From Nocardia sp. CDC159 (GTDB lineage Bacteria > Actinomycetota > Actinomycetes > Mycobacteriales > Mycobacteriaceae): a DNA stretch of 64,000 nt. The stretch covers positions 1 to 64,000 of the forward strand of contig NZ_JAMRXH010000015.1 of the NCBI RefSeq assembly GCF_023740735.1. Direction: 5' to 3'. This document shows positions 15,622 through 24,136 of this stretch, piece after piece (position 1 is the first letter of the stretch; every line of letters starts with the position of its first letter). The notes beneath the pieces were generated by a model. It worked only from the letters and a program-made list of their open reading frames with translations, did not search any database and was not told where the DNA came from. The position numbers and the translations under genes are program-made.

Positions 15622-16974
15622 ATGAGTTCGGTATTGGGAGTTTCGGTGGGAGCGGGCGCCATTCGCCTCGCGCGCCCCGCGCCCGGAAATTCCGCCGAGC
15701 GATTCGCCCCGGATCATTTCGAGTTGCAGACCCTGCCCGTGGACGATCAGCGGGTCGAAGAGGTCGCCGCCGACGGCCTCGGCGCCGCGCTCAGCCCGGA
15801 AGTCGCCGCCACCGCCATCGCCTTCCGCAGCGAACAGCACGCCCGCGCCCTGCGCGCCGCGCTGGCCCGCCGGCAGCTGACCAATTACGAACTGGTGCCC
15901 GAGGTGGTCGCGGCCCTGCAGTTCCTGGAGTCGGCCGGAGAGCTGTCCGGCTTCCGCACCATCGCGCTCTACGACCTGGGCAGCTCCGGCCTGTCGGTGA
16001 GCGTGGTCGACGTCGCCAGCCGCCAGATCCTCTACAGCGAGCGCACCAGCGATATCAGCGGCGACTACCTGGATTCGCTGATCCGCGAACAGCAGATCGC
16101 CTCGGGCCGGATCGCGCACCCGCCGGATCCGGAGGGCCTGGCCGCGCTGGACGCGCTGTGTCGACAGGCCAAGGAGCAGCTGTCGGTCAACACCGCGGTG
16201 GCGCTGCCCTCCGAACACGGCCTGGTGCTGATCTCGCAGGAGAATTTCGAGGCGCTGATCATGTTGGCCGTGGAGTCTTCGGCCCGCATGGCCCGCGATG
16301 TGATCATGCGCTCCGAGCAGGCCGTGCAGGCCGTGGTCGCGATCGGCGGCTGCGCTCAGATTCCGCTGGTCACCCGGGTCCTGGGGCGCTGGCTGGGTAT
16401 GCCCGTGGTGGTGCCCGCACATCCGGAGACGGTCGTGGCCCGCGGGGCGGCGCTGCTGGCTCGCCCGGCCCGCCCGGTCGCCGCGCCGCAGCCGGGCCCG
16501 TCGCACACCGAGGACACCGAACAATTACAACCGGCCTGGCTATCCGACGACTCCGCCCCGCGCACCCGCCGCGAGGCCAAGGTCGGCCGCGGCCTGGAAC
16601 TGGCTCGCGGTCGGCGGCGGGAGATGAGCGTCGCCGGTGTCGCGGTCGGCGCGCTGGTGGTCGTGGCCGCGGTCGGTCTCGGCCTGGGCTGGGCCCCGCA
16701 GGTGCTGCAGGGCAATTCACAGAGCAGCAAGACCTCGCCCACGACGACCGAGACCAGCACCCCGCATACCACCGTCGCCGAACCCACGGCGACCCCCGCG
16801 CCCACCGACACCACCATGGAGTCGGTCGCCGCCCCGCCCCCGCGCTACCAGCCCACCACCGAGCCGCCGCCGCCTCCGCCGGGACCGAACACCATCGTGG
16901 TGCCGGGCCTGCCGCCGATCGTCGTCCCGCCGATTCCGCCGCTGCCCCCGCTGTTCCCCGGACCGCCGCAGTAA
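15622..16974 (+). CDS. Membrane-anchored actin/Hsp70-fold protein
   Basis: A 450-residue protein with an Hsp70-like nucleotide-binding fold (residues 1-290) but no substrate-binding domain. The phosphate-2 loop is LYDLGSSGLSVSVVD and the adenosine-site motif is VVAIGGCAQIPLVTRVLG. A single transmembrane helix at about 338-357 (VAGVAVGALVVVAAVGLGLG) is followed by a Thr/Pro-rich outer tail ending in proline clusters. It resembles the proteins at 58020-59684 and 54311-55426 in layout. The N-terminal VGAGAIRLA segment lacks a clear phosphate-1 DxGT, so ATP hydrolysis is uncertain. Function unknown; possibly envelope sensing or a scaffold. Confidence 0.7.
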   Translation: MSSVLGVSVGAGAIRLARPAPGNSAERFAPDHFELQTLPVDDQRVEEVAADGLGAALSPEVAATAIAFRSEQHARALRAALARRQLTNYELVPEVVAALQFLESAGELSGFRTIALYDLGSSGLSVSVVDVASRQILYSERTSDISGDYLDSLIREQQIASGRIAHPPDPEGLAALDALCRQAKEQLSVNTAVALPSEHGLVLISQENFEALIMLAVESSARMARDVIMRSEQAVQAVVAIGGCAQIPLVTRVLGRWLGMPVVVPAHPETVVARGAALLARPARPVAAPQPGPSHTEDTEQLQPAWLSDDSAPRTRREAKVGRGLELARGRRREMSVAGVAVGALVVVAAVGLGLGWAPQVLQGNSQSSKTSPTTTETSTPHTTVAEPTATPAPTDTTMESVAAPPPRYQPTTEPPPPPPGPNTIVVPGLPPIVVPPIPPLPPLFPGPPQ

Positions 16975-16977
16975 CGC

Positions 16978-19104
16978 TCAGCGGTCGTAATCGCTCGGCG
17001 GCCAATCCCGGCGGTACCGATGCCGTGGTCGCTCGGCTTCCTCGGGCTGCCAATCCTCCGGCTGGCCGGATCGCGGATACGGCTGGGCCGGGGGCTGCTG
17101 TGGATAACTCACACCCGGGTGGTAGCTCGGCGGATCGTCGTAGTCGTCGTCGCGCGCGTGCTGACCGGGTGTGCTGAAGCCGTCGTAGGTGCCGCCGTAT
17201 CCGGTTTCGGATGCGCTGTAGTACTGCTGCTGGTGAGCCGCCTCGTCGTCGGCCGCGTGATGGGCTCCGAGATCGCCGCTCACCCGTTCGTAGCCGTAGT
17301 CGTCGGCGATCCGACCGGTGCCGACCCGGCCGCCGTGGCCGGTTTCGGGTATGCCGGGGTGCGGGATGTTTCGGTAGTCCCCCGTGGGATCGTGGAACTG
17401 CGCGGCCGGATAGGCGTCGTGGTAGCCGTCCTCGACGGGATCCTGTGCGGCGAAACCGCTGCGCGTCGAGCCGATTTCCTGGTCATCCTCATCCCGGTGA
17501 CGTCTGCGGGGAACGAAATTCCCACTCGTCGCGGCCATTTCGTCGCTGATCTCGTCCTGGGCATGATTCTGCGTACCCAATCGCATTCTCACCGAGGCGC
17601 TTTCGTCATCCGTGTACGACGGTGCGGAGACCCGTCTGCGCGGCGTTTCGATCTCGTCCTCGTCGAGGGTGTGCGTCCGCGGGGCGACCCGTCTGCGTGG
17701 TGGTTCGGTGTCGTCCTCGTCGAGGGTGTGCGTGCGCGCGATGGCCCGTCTGCGTGGCGGCTCGGTGTCGTCCTCGTCGTGCGTATGCGCCCGCACGGCG
17801 ACCCGCCGTCGCGGCGAATCGCTGTCGTCCTCATCGTGCCCACGAGCCCTTCGAGAGCCCGCACCCATGAGCTCGGCACGCAGCGAGAACGGCCGCGCCA
17901 GCACCACCGCGATCGCCGTCGTCAGCGGTACCGACAGGGCCAGGCAGATGCCGCCCACCGCCGAGCGGGCGATCTCGATCGCCACCGCGTCCCCGGTCAG
18001 CACATCGCGCATCGAACGCCCCGCTACCGAGAACATCAGCAGCAGCGGCAGCGCCCCACCGGCATAGGCGAGGACCAGGGTGTACACCGTGCTGGCGATG
18101 TGATCGCGCCCCACCCGCATGGCCGCGGCGAAAACCTCACGGCGGGAGGCCTCCTCGTCGAGCGAGGCCAGCTCGAAGGCGGCCGACGCCTGCGTGATGG
18201 TCACATCGTTGAGCACACCGAGCGAGCCGATGATGAACCCCGCCAGCAGCAGCCCGGTGATGCTGACGTGCTGGATATAGGTCGCGACATTGGTGTTGTC
18301 CTCCTGCGACAACCCGGTCACATGGGTGAGCTTCAGCGTCACCACCGACAGCACCGCGGACAGCACCATCGCGCTCAACGTCCCCAGCAGCGCCGAACTG
18401 GTTCGCAGATTCACCCCGTGCGCCAGATACAGCACGGCATAGAGAATCAGTGAGCCCGCCACCAGGGCCACCGGCAGTGCGGGTTTTCCGTCCAGCAGCG
18501 CGGGCAGCATGAACGCCACCAGCACCCCGAAGGCGAACACCAGCCCGAGCACCGCGCGCAATCCGCGCCAGCGCGCCACGGCCACGATCACGACCGTGAA
18601 CGCGATTCCGATCAGCGCCAGCGGCCAGCCGCGCGAATAGTCGTCGAAGGAGTAGACCGGTGTACCGCTCGGATCGTTCTGCCGCACGATCCGGATCTTG
18701 TCCCCGGCGTGCAGATCGGGTTGACCTGGGCCGGGAGCGATTTCGAGCAGCGTGTGCTTGCCCTGGTGCGGACCGGACTCAATGGCGATCATGCTGCGCT
18801 GGCAGGTGTAGGAGCTGGCGGGCGGCGGCAGCGGGGTGTCGTCGAAGACCTTGCCGTTGGATTGGCTGCCGCACGGCCCCACGTCCTGCATGACCACCGT
18901 GCCACCCTCGGTCACCACGGCGCCACCCCCGCTGTTCTGCATCGGCAGTGGAATGTCGATGTGCTGACGGCTGGGCCACAACCAGATCGCACCGATGACC
19001 ACGAGCATGCCGATGCCGATGAGTAGCCCGACCACGACCCGGGCCGCGGTGGCGCCGATCGCGATCGGCCCCGAGTGATGGTGGTGGTGATGGTGGTCGC
19101 TCAC
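16978..19104 (-). CDS. YibE/F-family membrane protein with polyhistidine N-terminus and repeat tail
   Basis: A 708-residue protein. It begins with MSD followed by seven histidines, then a membrane helix, an extracytoplasmic domain, and seven or so helices of the YibE/F family (WPLALIGIAFTVVIVAVARWR, LGVLNDVTITQASAAFEL, VGRDHIASTVYTLVLAYAGGALPLLL). The C-terminal 290 residues are charged and disordered, with four 19-residue repeats of the form RTHT-DEDDTEPPRRR. GTG 19104 starts exactly at the His stretch. It ends 3 bp from the convergent actin-fold gene. The family role is not established; the His cluster could bind metal ions. Confidence 0.75.
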   Translation of the reverse strand: MSDHHHHHHHSGPIAIGATAARVVVGLLIGIGMLVVIGAIWLWPSRQHIDIPLPMQNSGGGAVVTEGGTVVMQDVGPCGSQSNGKVFDDTPLPPPASSYTCQRSMIAIESGPHQGKHTLLEIAPGPGQPDLHAGDKIRIVRQNDPSGTPVYSFDDYSRGWPLALIGIAFTVVIVAVARWRGLRAVLGLVFAFGVLVAFMLPALLDGKPALPVALVAGSLILYAVLYLAHGVNLRTSSALLGTLSAMVLSAVLSVVTLKLTHVTGLSQEDNTNVATYIQHVSITGLLLAGFIIGSLGVLNDVTITQASAAFELASLDEEASRREVFAAAMRVGRDHIASTVYTLVLAYAGGALPLLLMFSVAGRSMRDVLTGDAVAIEIARSAVGGICLALSVPLTTAIAVVLARPFSLRAELMGAGSRRARGHDEDDSDSPRRRVAVRAHTHDEDDTEPPRRRAIARTHTLDEDDTEPPRRRVAPRTHTLDEDEIETPRRRVSAPSYTDDESASVRMRLGTQNHAQDEISDEMAATSGNFVPRRRHRDEDDQEIGSTRSGFAAQDPVEDGYHDAYPAAQFHDPTGDYRNIPHPGIPETGHGGRVGTGRIADDYGYERVSGDLGAHHAADDEAAHQQQYYSASETGYGGTYDGFSTPGQHARDDDYDDPPSYHPGVSYPQQPPAQPYPRSGQPEDWQPEEAERPRHRYRRDWPPSDYDR
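17631..17858. repeat. Four 57-bp tandem repeats inside the YibE/F gene
   Basis: The marker CCCGTCTGCG or its close variant recurs at 17631, 17688, 17745 and 17802, a constant 57-bp (19-codon) period. Copies encode the arginine/aspartate-rich repeat of the cytoplasmic tail and differ at a few positions. Confidence 0.85.
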
Positions 19105-19492
19105 CGGTCCCTACCTGTCCCTTGCGTACCTGACCGAAGCGAGCTTAAAGGATTTGGTTTTCAACAACACTACGGCGAGGGTTGCGACCGCGGACCCGGA
19201 CCGAATGCGGTTCACCGCTGAAGATTTGGAGAATGCCCAGTTGAGAGGCGGGAGGGGGTGGCGGAGAGCAGGGGGATGTCTCCGCCACCCAGGGATCCGA
19301 CGGCCCAGGGGGGTAGGCGGTCGAACCCAGGGCCGAGCGGCCCAGGGGGGGTAGGCGGCTCGGCCGGGCACCTTGAGTGCCAAGGACTACTGTACACAAA
19401 CGGCCGTTCTTTGCGCTAGCTAAGTCTTCAAAAACCTCAATTTTTCGGACTCACGGTTTGTTTCGCGCGGCAACGAACCCGATCGGCTGTCG
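19105..19492. other. 388-bp intergenic region with hairpin and direct repeat
   Basis: No credible gene. It contains a perfect 10-bp hairpin (GGGTGGCGGA / TCCGCCACCC, 19256-19290) and two copies of a 20-bp direct repeat CGGCCCAGGGGGGTAGGCGG (19301-19320, and 19338-19358 with one extra G). An AT-rich stretch at 19420-19455 lies downstream of aspC. The hairpin may terminate aspC transcription, while the upstream end should carry the YibE/F promoter. Confidence 0.55.
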
Positions 19493-20743
19493 TCACTGCC
19501 GATAGCTGGCCAGGAAGTTGCCGAACCGCTCGATCGCGACCGCCAGATCCCGCGCCCACGGCAGCGTCACGATCCGCAGATGGTCGTGATACGGCCAGTT
19601 GAATCCGGTTCCCTGCACCATCAGGATCTTCTCCTGTAGCAGCAGATCCAGGATCAGCTTGGAGTCGTCGTGGATCTCGTGTACCTCGGGATCCAGTCGC
19701 GGGAAGGCATACAGCGCGCCGCGCGGCTTCACGCACGACACACCCGGGATCATGTTGAGCTTCTCCCACGCCACATCGCGCTGCTCGAGCAGGCGGCCGC
19801 CGGGCAGCACCAGATCATCGATGCTCTGATGGCCGCCGAGCGCCACCTGAATCGCATGCTGCGCAGGCACATTCGGGCACAGGCGGGAGGAGGCGAGCAG
19901 GTCGATACCCTCCAGGAATCCGGCCGCATGCTCCTTCGGCCCGGTGATCACCAGCCAGCCCGAGCGGTATCCGGCGACCCGGTACGCCTTGGACAGCCCG
20001 TTGAACGTCAGACACAGCAGATCCGGCGCGAGCGTCGCCAGGGAGATGTGCTTGGCGTCGTCGTAGAGGATCTTGTCGTAGATCTCGTCGGCCAGCAGCA
20101 GCAGCCGATGCTTGCGGGCCAGGTCCACCAGCTGCTGCAGCACCTCGGTCGAATACACCGCGCCGGTCGGATTGTTCGGATTGATGACCAGCAGTGCCTT
20201 GGTCCGGTCGGTGATCTTCGACTCGATATCGGCGATATCGGGCTGCCAGCCGTTGGACTCGTCGCACAGATAGTGCACCGGCGTACCGCCCGCGAGGCTG
20301 GTCATGGCCGTCCACAGCGGATAGTCCGGCGCGGGGATGAGCACCTCGTCGCCGTTGTCCAACAGTGCCTGCATGGTGATGGTGATCAGCTCGGAGACGC
20401 CGTTGCCCAGGTAGACGTCGTCGACATCGAACTCCGGGAAGCCCGGAACCAGCTCGTAGCGGGTCACGATCGCCCGGCGCGCCGACAGGATGCCCTTGGA
20501 CTCCGAGTAGCCCTGCGCGTACGGCAGCGCCGCGATCATGTCGCGCATGATCACATCCGGCGCCTCGAACCCGAACGGAGCCGGATTGCCGATGTTCAGC
20601 TTGAGAATGCGGTGCCCCTCGGCCTCCAGCCGCGCCGCATGGGCGTGCACCGGCCCCCGGATCTCGTAGACGACGTTCTGGAGCTTGGTGGACTGCTCCA
20701 GAACGCGCGGCGGTAGATGCGATGACTGGCTGGTAGGGCTCAC
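19493..20743 (-). CDS. aspC: Pyridoxal-phosphate aspartate/alanine aminotransferase
   Basis: A 416-residue class I/II aminotransferase. The PLP lysine is in FNGLSKAYRVAGYRSGW (about residue 252). Other family marks are INPNNPTGAVYS, LLADEIYDKILYD and the terminal LRIVTLPWARDL. It closely resembles M. tuberculosis Rv0337c (aspC), an AlaA-type enzyme that makes alanine from pyruvate and glutamate or interconverts aspartate. GTG 20743 gives MSPTSQSS. In M. tuberculosis the next gene is the ETF oxidoreductase Rv0338c; here 25 kb separate them (see 45876-48995). Confidence 0.9.
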   Translation of the reverse strand: MSPTSQSSHLPPRVLEQSTKLQNVVYEIRGPVHAHAARLEAEGHRILKLNIGNPAPFGFEAPDVIMRDMIAALPYAQGYSESKGILSARRAIVTRYELVPGFPEFDVDDVYLGNGVSELITITMQALLDNGDEVLIPAPDYPLWTAMTSLAGGTPVHYLCDESNGWQPDIADIESKITDRTKALLVINPNNPTGAVYSTEVLQQLVDLARKHRLLLLADEIYDKILYDDAKHISLATLAPDLLCLTFNGLSKAYRVAGYRSGWLVITGPKEHAAGFLEGIDLLASSRLCPNVPAQHAIQVALGGHQSIDDLVLPGGRLLEQRDVAWEKLNMIPGVSCVKPRGALYAFPRLDPEVHEIHDDSKLILDLLLQEKILMVQGTGFNWPYHDHLRIVTLPWARDLAVAIERFGNFLASYRQ

Positions 20744-20790
20744 CCGTCCAATGGTGCCACTGGCAGGCAAGCCCCTTTTTCGCCCGTCCC

Positions 20791-22182
20791 CTACGCCGAC
20801 AAATGCACCGGGATCATCCGCACGGCCGCCGTGGCTCCGCAGAATTCCTCGATGCGTTCGTCCAGGTGGCGGGCCTCCACCGCGTCCCGGAACGGTGGCG
20901 CGGCGATGCGCCGACGCAGTTTGGTCAGGCGCTCCTCCAGCTGAGCGATGCGCTTGTCCTCGGCCAGCTCCAGCACCGGCCGCAACGCCTCGGCGGCCCC
21001 GTCGAGGCTGCCGTTGATCAGATGCGCGGCCGCGTTGTCCACCCGGGCCAGCGATTCGGCGCCGTAGGAGCGCTGCTCCTCCGGCCCGCTGGTGTACAGC
21101 TCGATCGCGCGCTGGGTCGCCTCCAGCGCCGGTGTGGCCTGGTCCAGATGGATGTAGGTGGCCCCGGCGTAGTAGTGGCTCTTCGGCTCGTTGAAACCGA
21201 AGACGCCGCCCACCTCGTCGTGCAGGGAATCCCGCTCGGAACTCTCCCGAGCCGAATCGGCCTCCCGGATGCAGCGCTCGGTATCGGCGACGCTGCCCAG
21301 CTTCGACCAGATGCGAGCCTCGATATTGTGCAGCCGCACCCGCGCCGTCGCCGATTCGGCGTACTGCTGCCCGTTCTGGGCCAGCAGCACCCCGCGCCGC
21401 GGGCGCTCGGATTTGTATTCGATCAACGCCTGCATGCCGCGGGTCCAGGCCCGTAATCCGTTGTGCTGACACAGCTCCGCATAGGCCCAGGCGGCCCGGG
21501 CCTGTTCGCCCGCGGCGTCGTGATAGCCGAGATCGGTGCTGGCATTGGCCAGCAGGCCGGAAAGCGTACCGGCCAGCAGGTACAAATGACTTGTGTCCGA
21601 GGGCCTTTGATGGCCCTCGAGCAGCCGGTACACCCGCCGCCGGACGCGTAGCATCTCCACCATCATCGGCACCGGTGGCACATGGACATAATCGTTTGCG
21701 ATGCGCGTGACGTCAGCGTCGAGTTGTTCCAACGTGGACGCACCTACGTTGGTCGCCTCGGCCCGGCCGGCGTGCTCGCTTGCTTCGTGGGCAGCCGCCA
21801 TGATCAGATCCCTCTCCGAAATCGCTGCTAACGCATCACCTCTCATCGCACCAGCGTCTACGAGTGCCAAAAGTTCCGCGTCGCTCGAATACTTGGCGTG
21901 CGCGGAATTCTCGCCGCGCACCTCGAATTCAGGTGCGGGTCGATCGATAAGGGGCTGATCGATCAACGCCGCGAACCGTGCCCGCACAACATCGTCGGAC
22001 CTGGCAAGAGATGTATCGAGGGCAGCCTGGTTCACCGGGCGGGGGTGTACCCGGGCGCCACCTGCTTCCCATTTCGAGACCAGGCGCTCGTGCACACCCA
22101 GATGTGCCGCGAACTCCCGGATACTCATCCGCTTCGCATCGCGGAGGGCGCGGGCTTCTTTCCCTGACCACTGCCGGACCAC
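20791..22182 (-). CDS. XRE-type regulator with TPR-like C-terminal region
   Basis: A 463-residue regulator of the large actinobacterial class with an N-terminal Cro/CI helix-turn-helix (residues 8-60, MSIREFAAHLGVHERLVSKWE) followed by about 350 helical residues resembling tetratricopeptide repeats. These often act as developmental or antibiotic-pathway regulators. GTG 22182 has GGAAGGGA upstream. It is divergent from the gene at 22230-22835; this arrangement recurs in streptomycetes and nocardiae, and the two may work together. It marks the left shoulder of the accessory region. Confidence 0.75.
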   Translation of the reverse strand: MVRQWSGKEARALRDAKRMSIREFAAHLGVHERLVSKWEAGGARVHPRPVNQAALDTSLARSDDVVRARFAALIDQPLIDRPAPEFEVRGENSAHAKYSSDAELLALVDAGAMRGDALAAISERDLIMAAAHEASEHAGRAEATNVGASTLEQLDADVTRIANDYVHVPPVPMMVEMLRVRRRVYRLLEGHQRPSDTSHLYLLAGTLSGLLANASTDLGYHDAAGEQARAAWAYAELCQHNGLRAWTRGMQALIEYKSERPRRGVLLAQNGQQYAESATARVRLHNIEARIWSKLGSVADTERCIREADSARESSERDSLHDEVGGVFGFNEPKSHYYAGATYIHLDQATPALEATQRAIELYTSGPEEQRSYGAESLARVDNAAAHLINGSLDGAAEALRPVLELAEDKRIAQLEERLTKLRRRIAAPPFRDAVEARHLDERIEEFCGATAAVRMIPVHLSA

Positions 22183-22229
22183 GATGTCATCCCTTCCGCA
22201 ACGAGCTCCGTAATCCAGGGTACGAGCGC

Positions 22230-22835
22230 ATGGTGATCATGGCCACAGCCGAAACCGAGCTGGTATCAGCGATTTTGCAGGTGCCATGGACAGAGGCAGC
22301 GGAAGGGCAGCGCAAGGAGGGCGGGCGTGCGTTCCGAACGGGGGTCTCCGGAGGCGAAGCTGGGAGAGGATCGAGGGAGTTCGCCGTGAACGTGGAGAAG
22401 CTCAGGACTGTCGAGGATTGGGTGGCGTTCTACCGGCACGAATTCGGATTGCCGGTTACCGAGCGCGGTGGCTTCGTCATGCTACCGATCACCGGGCGGA
22501 TCGGCGTCGTGCATCTGCCCACGAGGCGCGCCGAGCGCGTCCGCGACTCCCTGTCCGAACAGGGGATGGCCGGTCCCATGCTGGCCCGCCAGATCCGGTG
22601 GAGTTTCCTGGTGGTGCCCGACAGTCGACCGGGCACACAGGTTCTCGACGTACTCAACCGTTTGGATATCGGCATCCCCGCCATCGGCAGTGCCGTCATG
22701 TTGCCGACCGGTCTCGGTAGATGGACCCGGGAAGGGTGCCACTGGGTCGTGCCGCCGAGCCCCGACAACAAACTCCCACCGCTGTCGGTGGTCATCACGA
22801 CGGCGCTGGCGGTGGGGAGCGGCGGCGAGGTCTGA
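22230..22835 (+). CDS. Conserved actinobacterial protein of unknown function
   Basis: A 201-residue protein if ATG 22230 is used; GTG 22386, preceded by GAGGGAG, would give about 150 residues and start just before the conserved body (LRTVEDWVAFYRHEFGLPVT). The body runs through RIGVVHLP, a middle region and LPTGLGRWTREGCHWVVPPSPDN. I recall the W-V-PP end from small proteins encoded beside XRE/TPR regulators in actinobacteria, but no function is known. The short gap to the divergent regulator supports shared regulation. Confidence 0.6.
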   Translation: MVIMATAETELVSAILQVPWTEAAEGQRKEGGRAFRTGVSGGEAGRGSREFAVNVEKLRTVEDWVAFYRHEFGLPVTERGGFVMLPITGRIGVVHLPTRRAERVRDSLSEQGMAGPMLARQIRWSFLVVPDSRPGTQVLDVLNRLDIGIPAIGSAVMLPTGLGRWTREGCHWVVPPSPDNKLPPLSVVITTALAVGSGGEV

Positions 22836-23227
22836 ATCCTCGCTCCCTCGGGCCCGGGTCCGCCTCTCTTTGGCAGTCGACGAGGCGGACCCGGATACCG
22901 GGGTCTTGCGTTCATCAGGCCGGGATGCGTTGGCTACGTGTGTATCTGATCAAAACCCCGTCTCGCTGTGTATACTCCGGCCGTCGGATATGTCCGAAAT
23001 ATATTGTGCGGCTGGGCATACGGACGGATGGAAGGTATGGGATAGATCGAGGTGGATTGCCACCCTTTCGGGTAGGGCAGGCGGACGAGAGCTGGCGTTC
23101 GCGGGGTGGGCGTCCTTCCTTTGTTTCCGGCCGGTGCAGCTCCCCGGCATACGGAAAAATCGGTCCTTCGGGGCCGGGAGGTCATGGGATCCGTTGTGGG
23201 TCTTCAAATAAGAGGGGATAAAGCCGC
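22836..23227. other. Intergenic region at the left edge of the tail element
   Basis: 392 bp with no convincing gene. The stretch 22930-23060 is less GC-rich than its surroundings, with ATATATTGTGCGG and several TATAC-like boxes that could be promoters. No att-like direct repeat was recognised by eye. Confidence 0.4.
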
Positions 23228-23485
23228 ATGGAGGCGAGCAGATGGGCGACGTGGTTCGGCGCGTTGCTGGATGGTGAAGCGCTGACAATCGTCGGTGCGG
23301 GTTTGGGTGTCGAGATCGTCCGGCGGATACAGCAGGGGACCGCCACGGTCAGCGATGTGATTCGGGCGGCTTGGGAACTGGGGCGAGATCCGCGGGAATT
23401 ATTCCCGATGTCGTTCGACGACTTCGATCGTCTTGGCGACGATCTCCTGCGGCGAGATGCCGAGGGCGTTGCACAGGGCATGTAG
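23228..23485 (+). CDS. Hypothetical 85-residue protein
   Basis: An open frame of 85 residues with AGGGGAT about 10 bp before ATG 23228. The product has a helical, XRE-associated flavour near its end (VIRAAWELGRDPRELFPMSFDDFDRL) but no helix-turn-helix signature. Its last 87 bp overlap tail-to-tail with the repressor gene on the other strand, which is unusual; it may be spurious or truncated. Confidence 0.35.
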   Translation: MEASRWATWFGALLDGEALTIVGAGLGVEIVRRIQQGTATVSDVIRAAWELGRDPRELFPMSFDDFDRLGDDLLRRDAEGVAQGM

Positions 23486-23665
23486 TTGCAGCATGTCCGG
23501 TGAGCGCTCGCCGTTCTCGAACCGCTGAATGGTGCTCACCGCCAATCCCGAAGCGGCCGCGAGCTGCGGCCGGGTGAGGCCCCGCCGGGCCCGCGCGGCG
23601 CGCAACTCGCTGCCGACCGCGCGATTGATCTCGCCGTCCATGTCCCGCAATTCCATACGGACCAT
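23399..23665 (-). CDS. XRE-family repressor (CI-like) of the tail element
   Basis: An 88-residue helix-turn-helix protein: GSELRAARARRGLTRPQLAAA then SGLAVSTIQRFENGERSPD, typical of short phage or plasmid repressors. ATG 23665 (or 23656) lies inside one of four copies of the palindrome TCCRTAYGGA, so the protein or its divergent partner probably represses this promoter directly. Its position opposite a second regulator recalls a CI/Cro switch. Length and lack of a cleavable C-terminal domain argue against RecA-driven autocleavage. Confidence 0.75.
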   Translation of the reverse strand: MVRMELRDMDGEINRAVGSELRAARARRGLTRPQLAAASGLAVSTIQRFENGERSPDMLQLHALCNALGISPQEIVAKTIEVVERHRE

Positions 23666-23801
23666 TGTGAAGTCCGAACGGCGTTCTTGCAAACACATAC
23701 GGCGTGTTGGCGCATAAGTGCCAGTTCCGTGTGTCGCTCTAGTTACTGGTCCGTATGGACTTGCTGAAGGTCCATACGGACCTTACAGTGCTCCATATGG
23801 A
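23652..23801. promoter_or_regulatory. Operator cluster between divergent repressors
   Basis: Four copies of a near-palindrome TCCRTAYGGA: TCCATACGGACC (23652-23663), GGTCCGTATGGAC (23748-23760), GGTCCATACGGACC (23769-23782) and TCCATATGGA (23792-23801). The middle two are themselves inverted around an 8-bp spacer. They cover the start regions of both divergent regulator genes, the layout of a lambda-like immunity switch. Confidence 0.75.
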
Positions 23802-24054
23802 ACTAGAAGATAGATGCATCGCCTCCAGAGTCGAGGTCGCCATGAGTGCGGCGGGGGTGGATCTGCCCGAGCTGGCCCGGCGCACCGGGCTCTCGGAGGC
23901 GGCGTTGGTCCAACGGCTGGCCGCGCCCGGCTCGTTCCGGTTGAACGAGCTCGGGCGCATCGCTCTCGCGCTGGATTGCAGTCCCGTGGAACTGGCGGGG
24001 TGTTCGGGGGACGACGGTTTTCCGACATGCTGCCGACGGGGTGCGGCCGCATGA
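23797..24054 (+). CDS. Cro-like helix-turn-helix regulator
   Basis: An 85-residue protein with an XRE-like fold (VAMSAAGVDLPELARRTGLS, then a recognition helix and LNELGRIALALDCSPVEL). ATG 23797 overlaps operator copy four; ATG 23755 within copy two would add 14 residues. It is the first gene rightward from the switch and probably starts the rightward operon. The C-terminus has a CC pair of unknown meaning. Confidence 0.6.
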   Translation: MELEDRCIASRVEVAMSAAGVDLPELARRTGLSEAALVQRLAAPGSFRLNELGRIALALDCSPVELAGCSGDDGFPTCCRRGAAA

Positions 24055-24136
24055 GGGTTTTGTCGAGGCGGGGGGCGTCGAACAGCGAAGTGGGGAAGCT
24101 TGTGCTGCTCGGCCGCGCCGAGGCGGTGATGTCACG

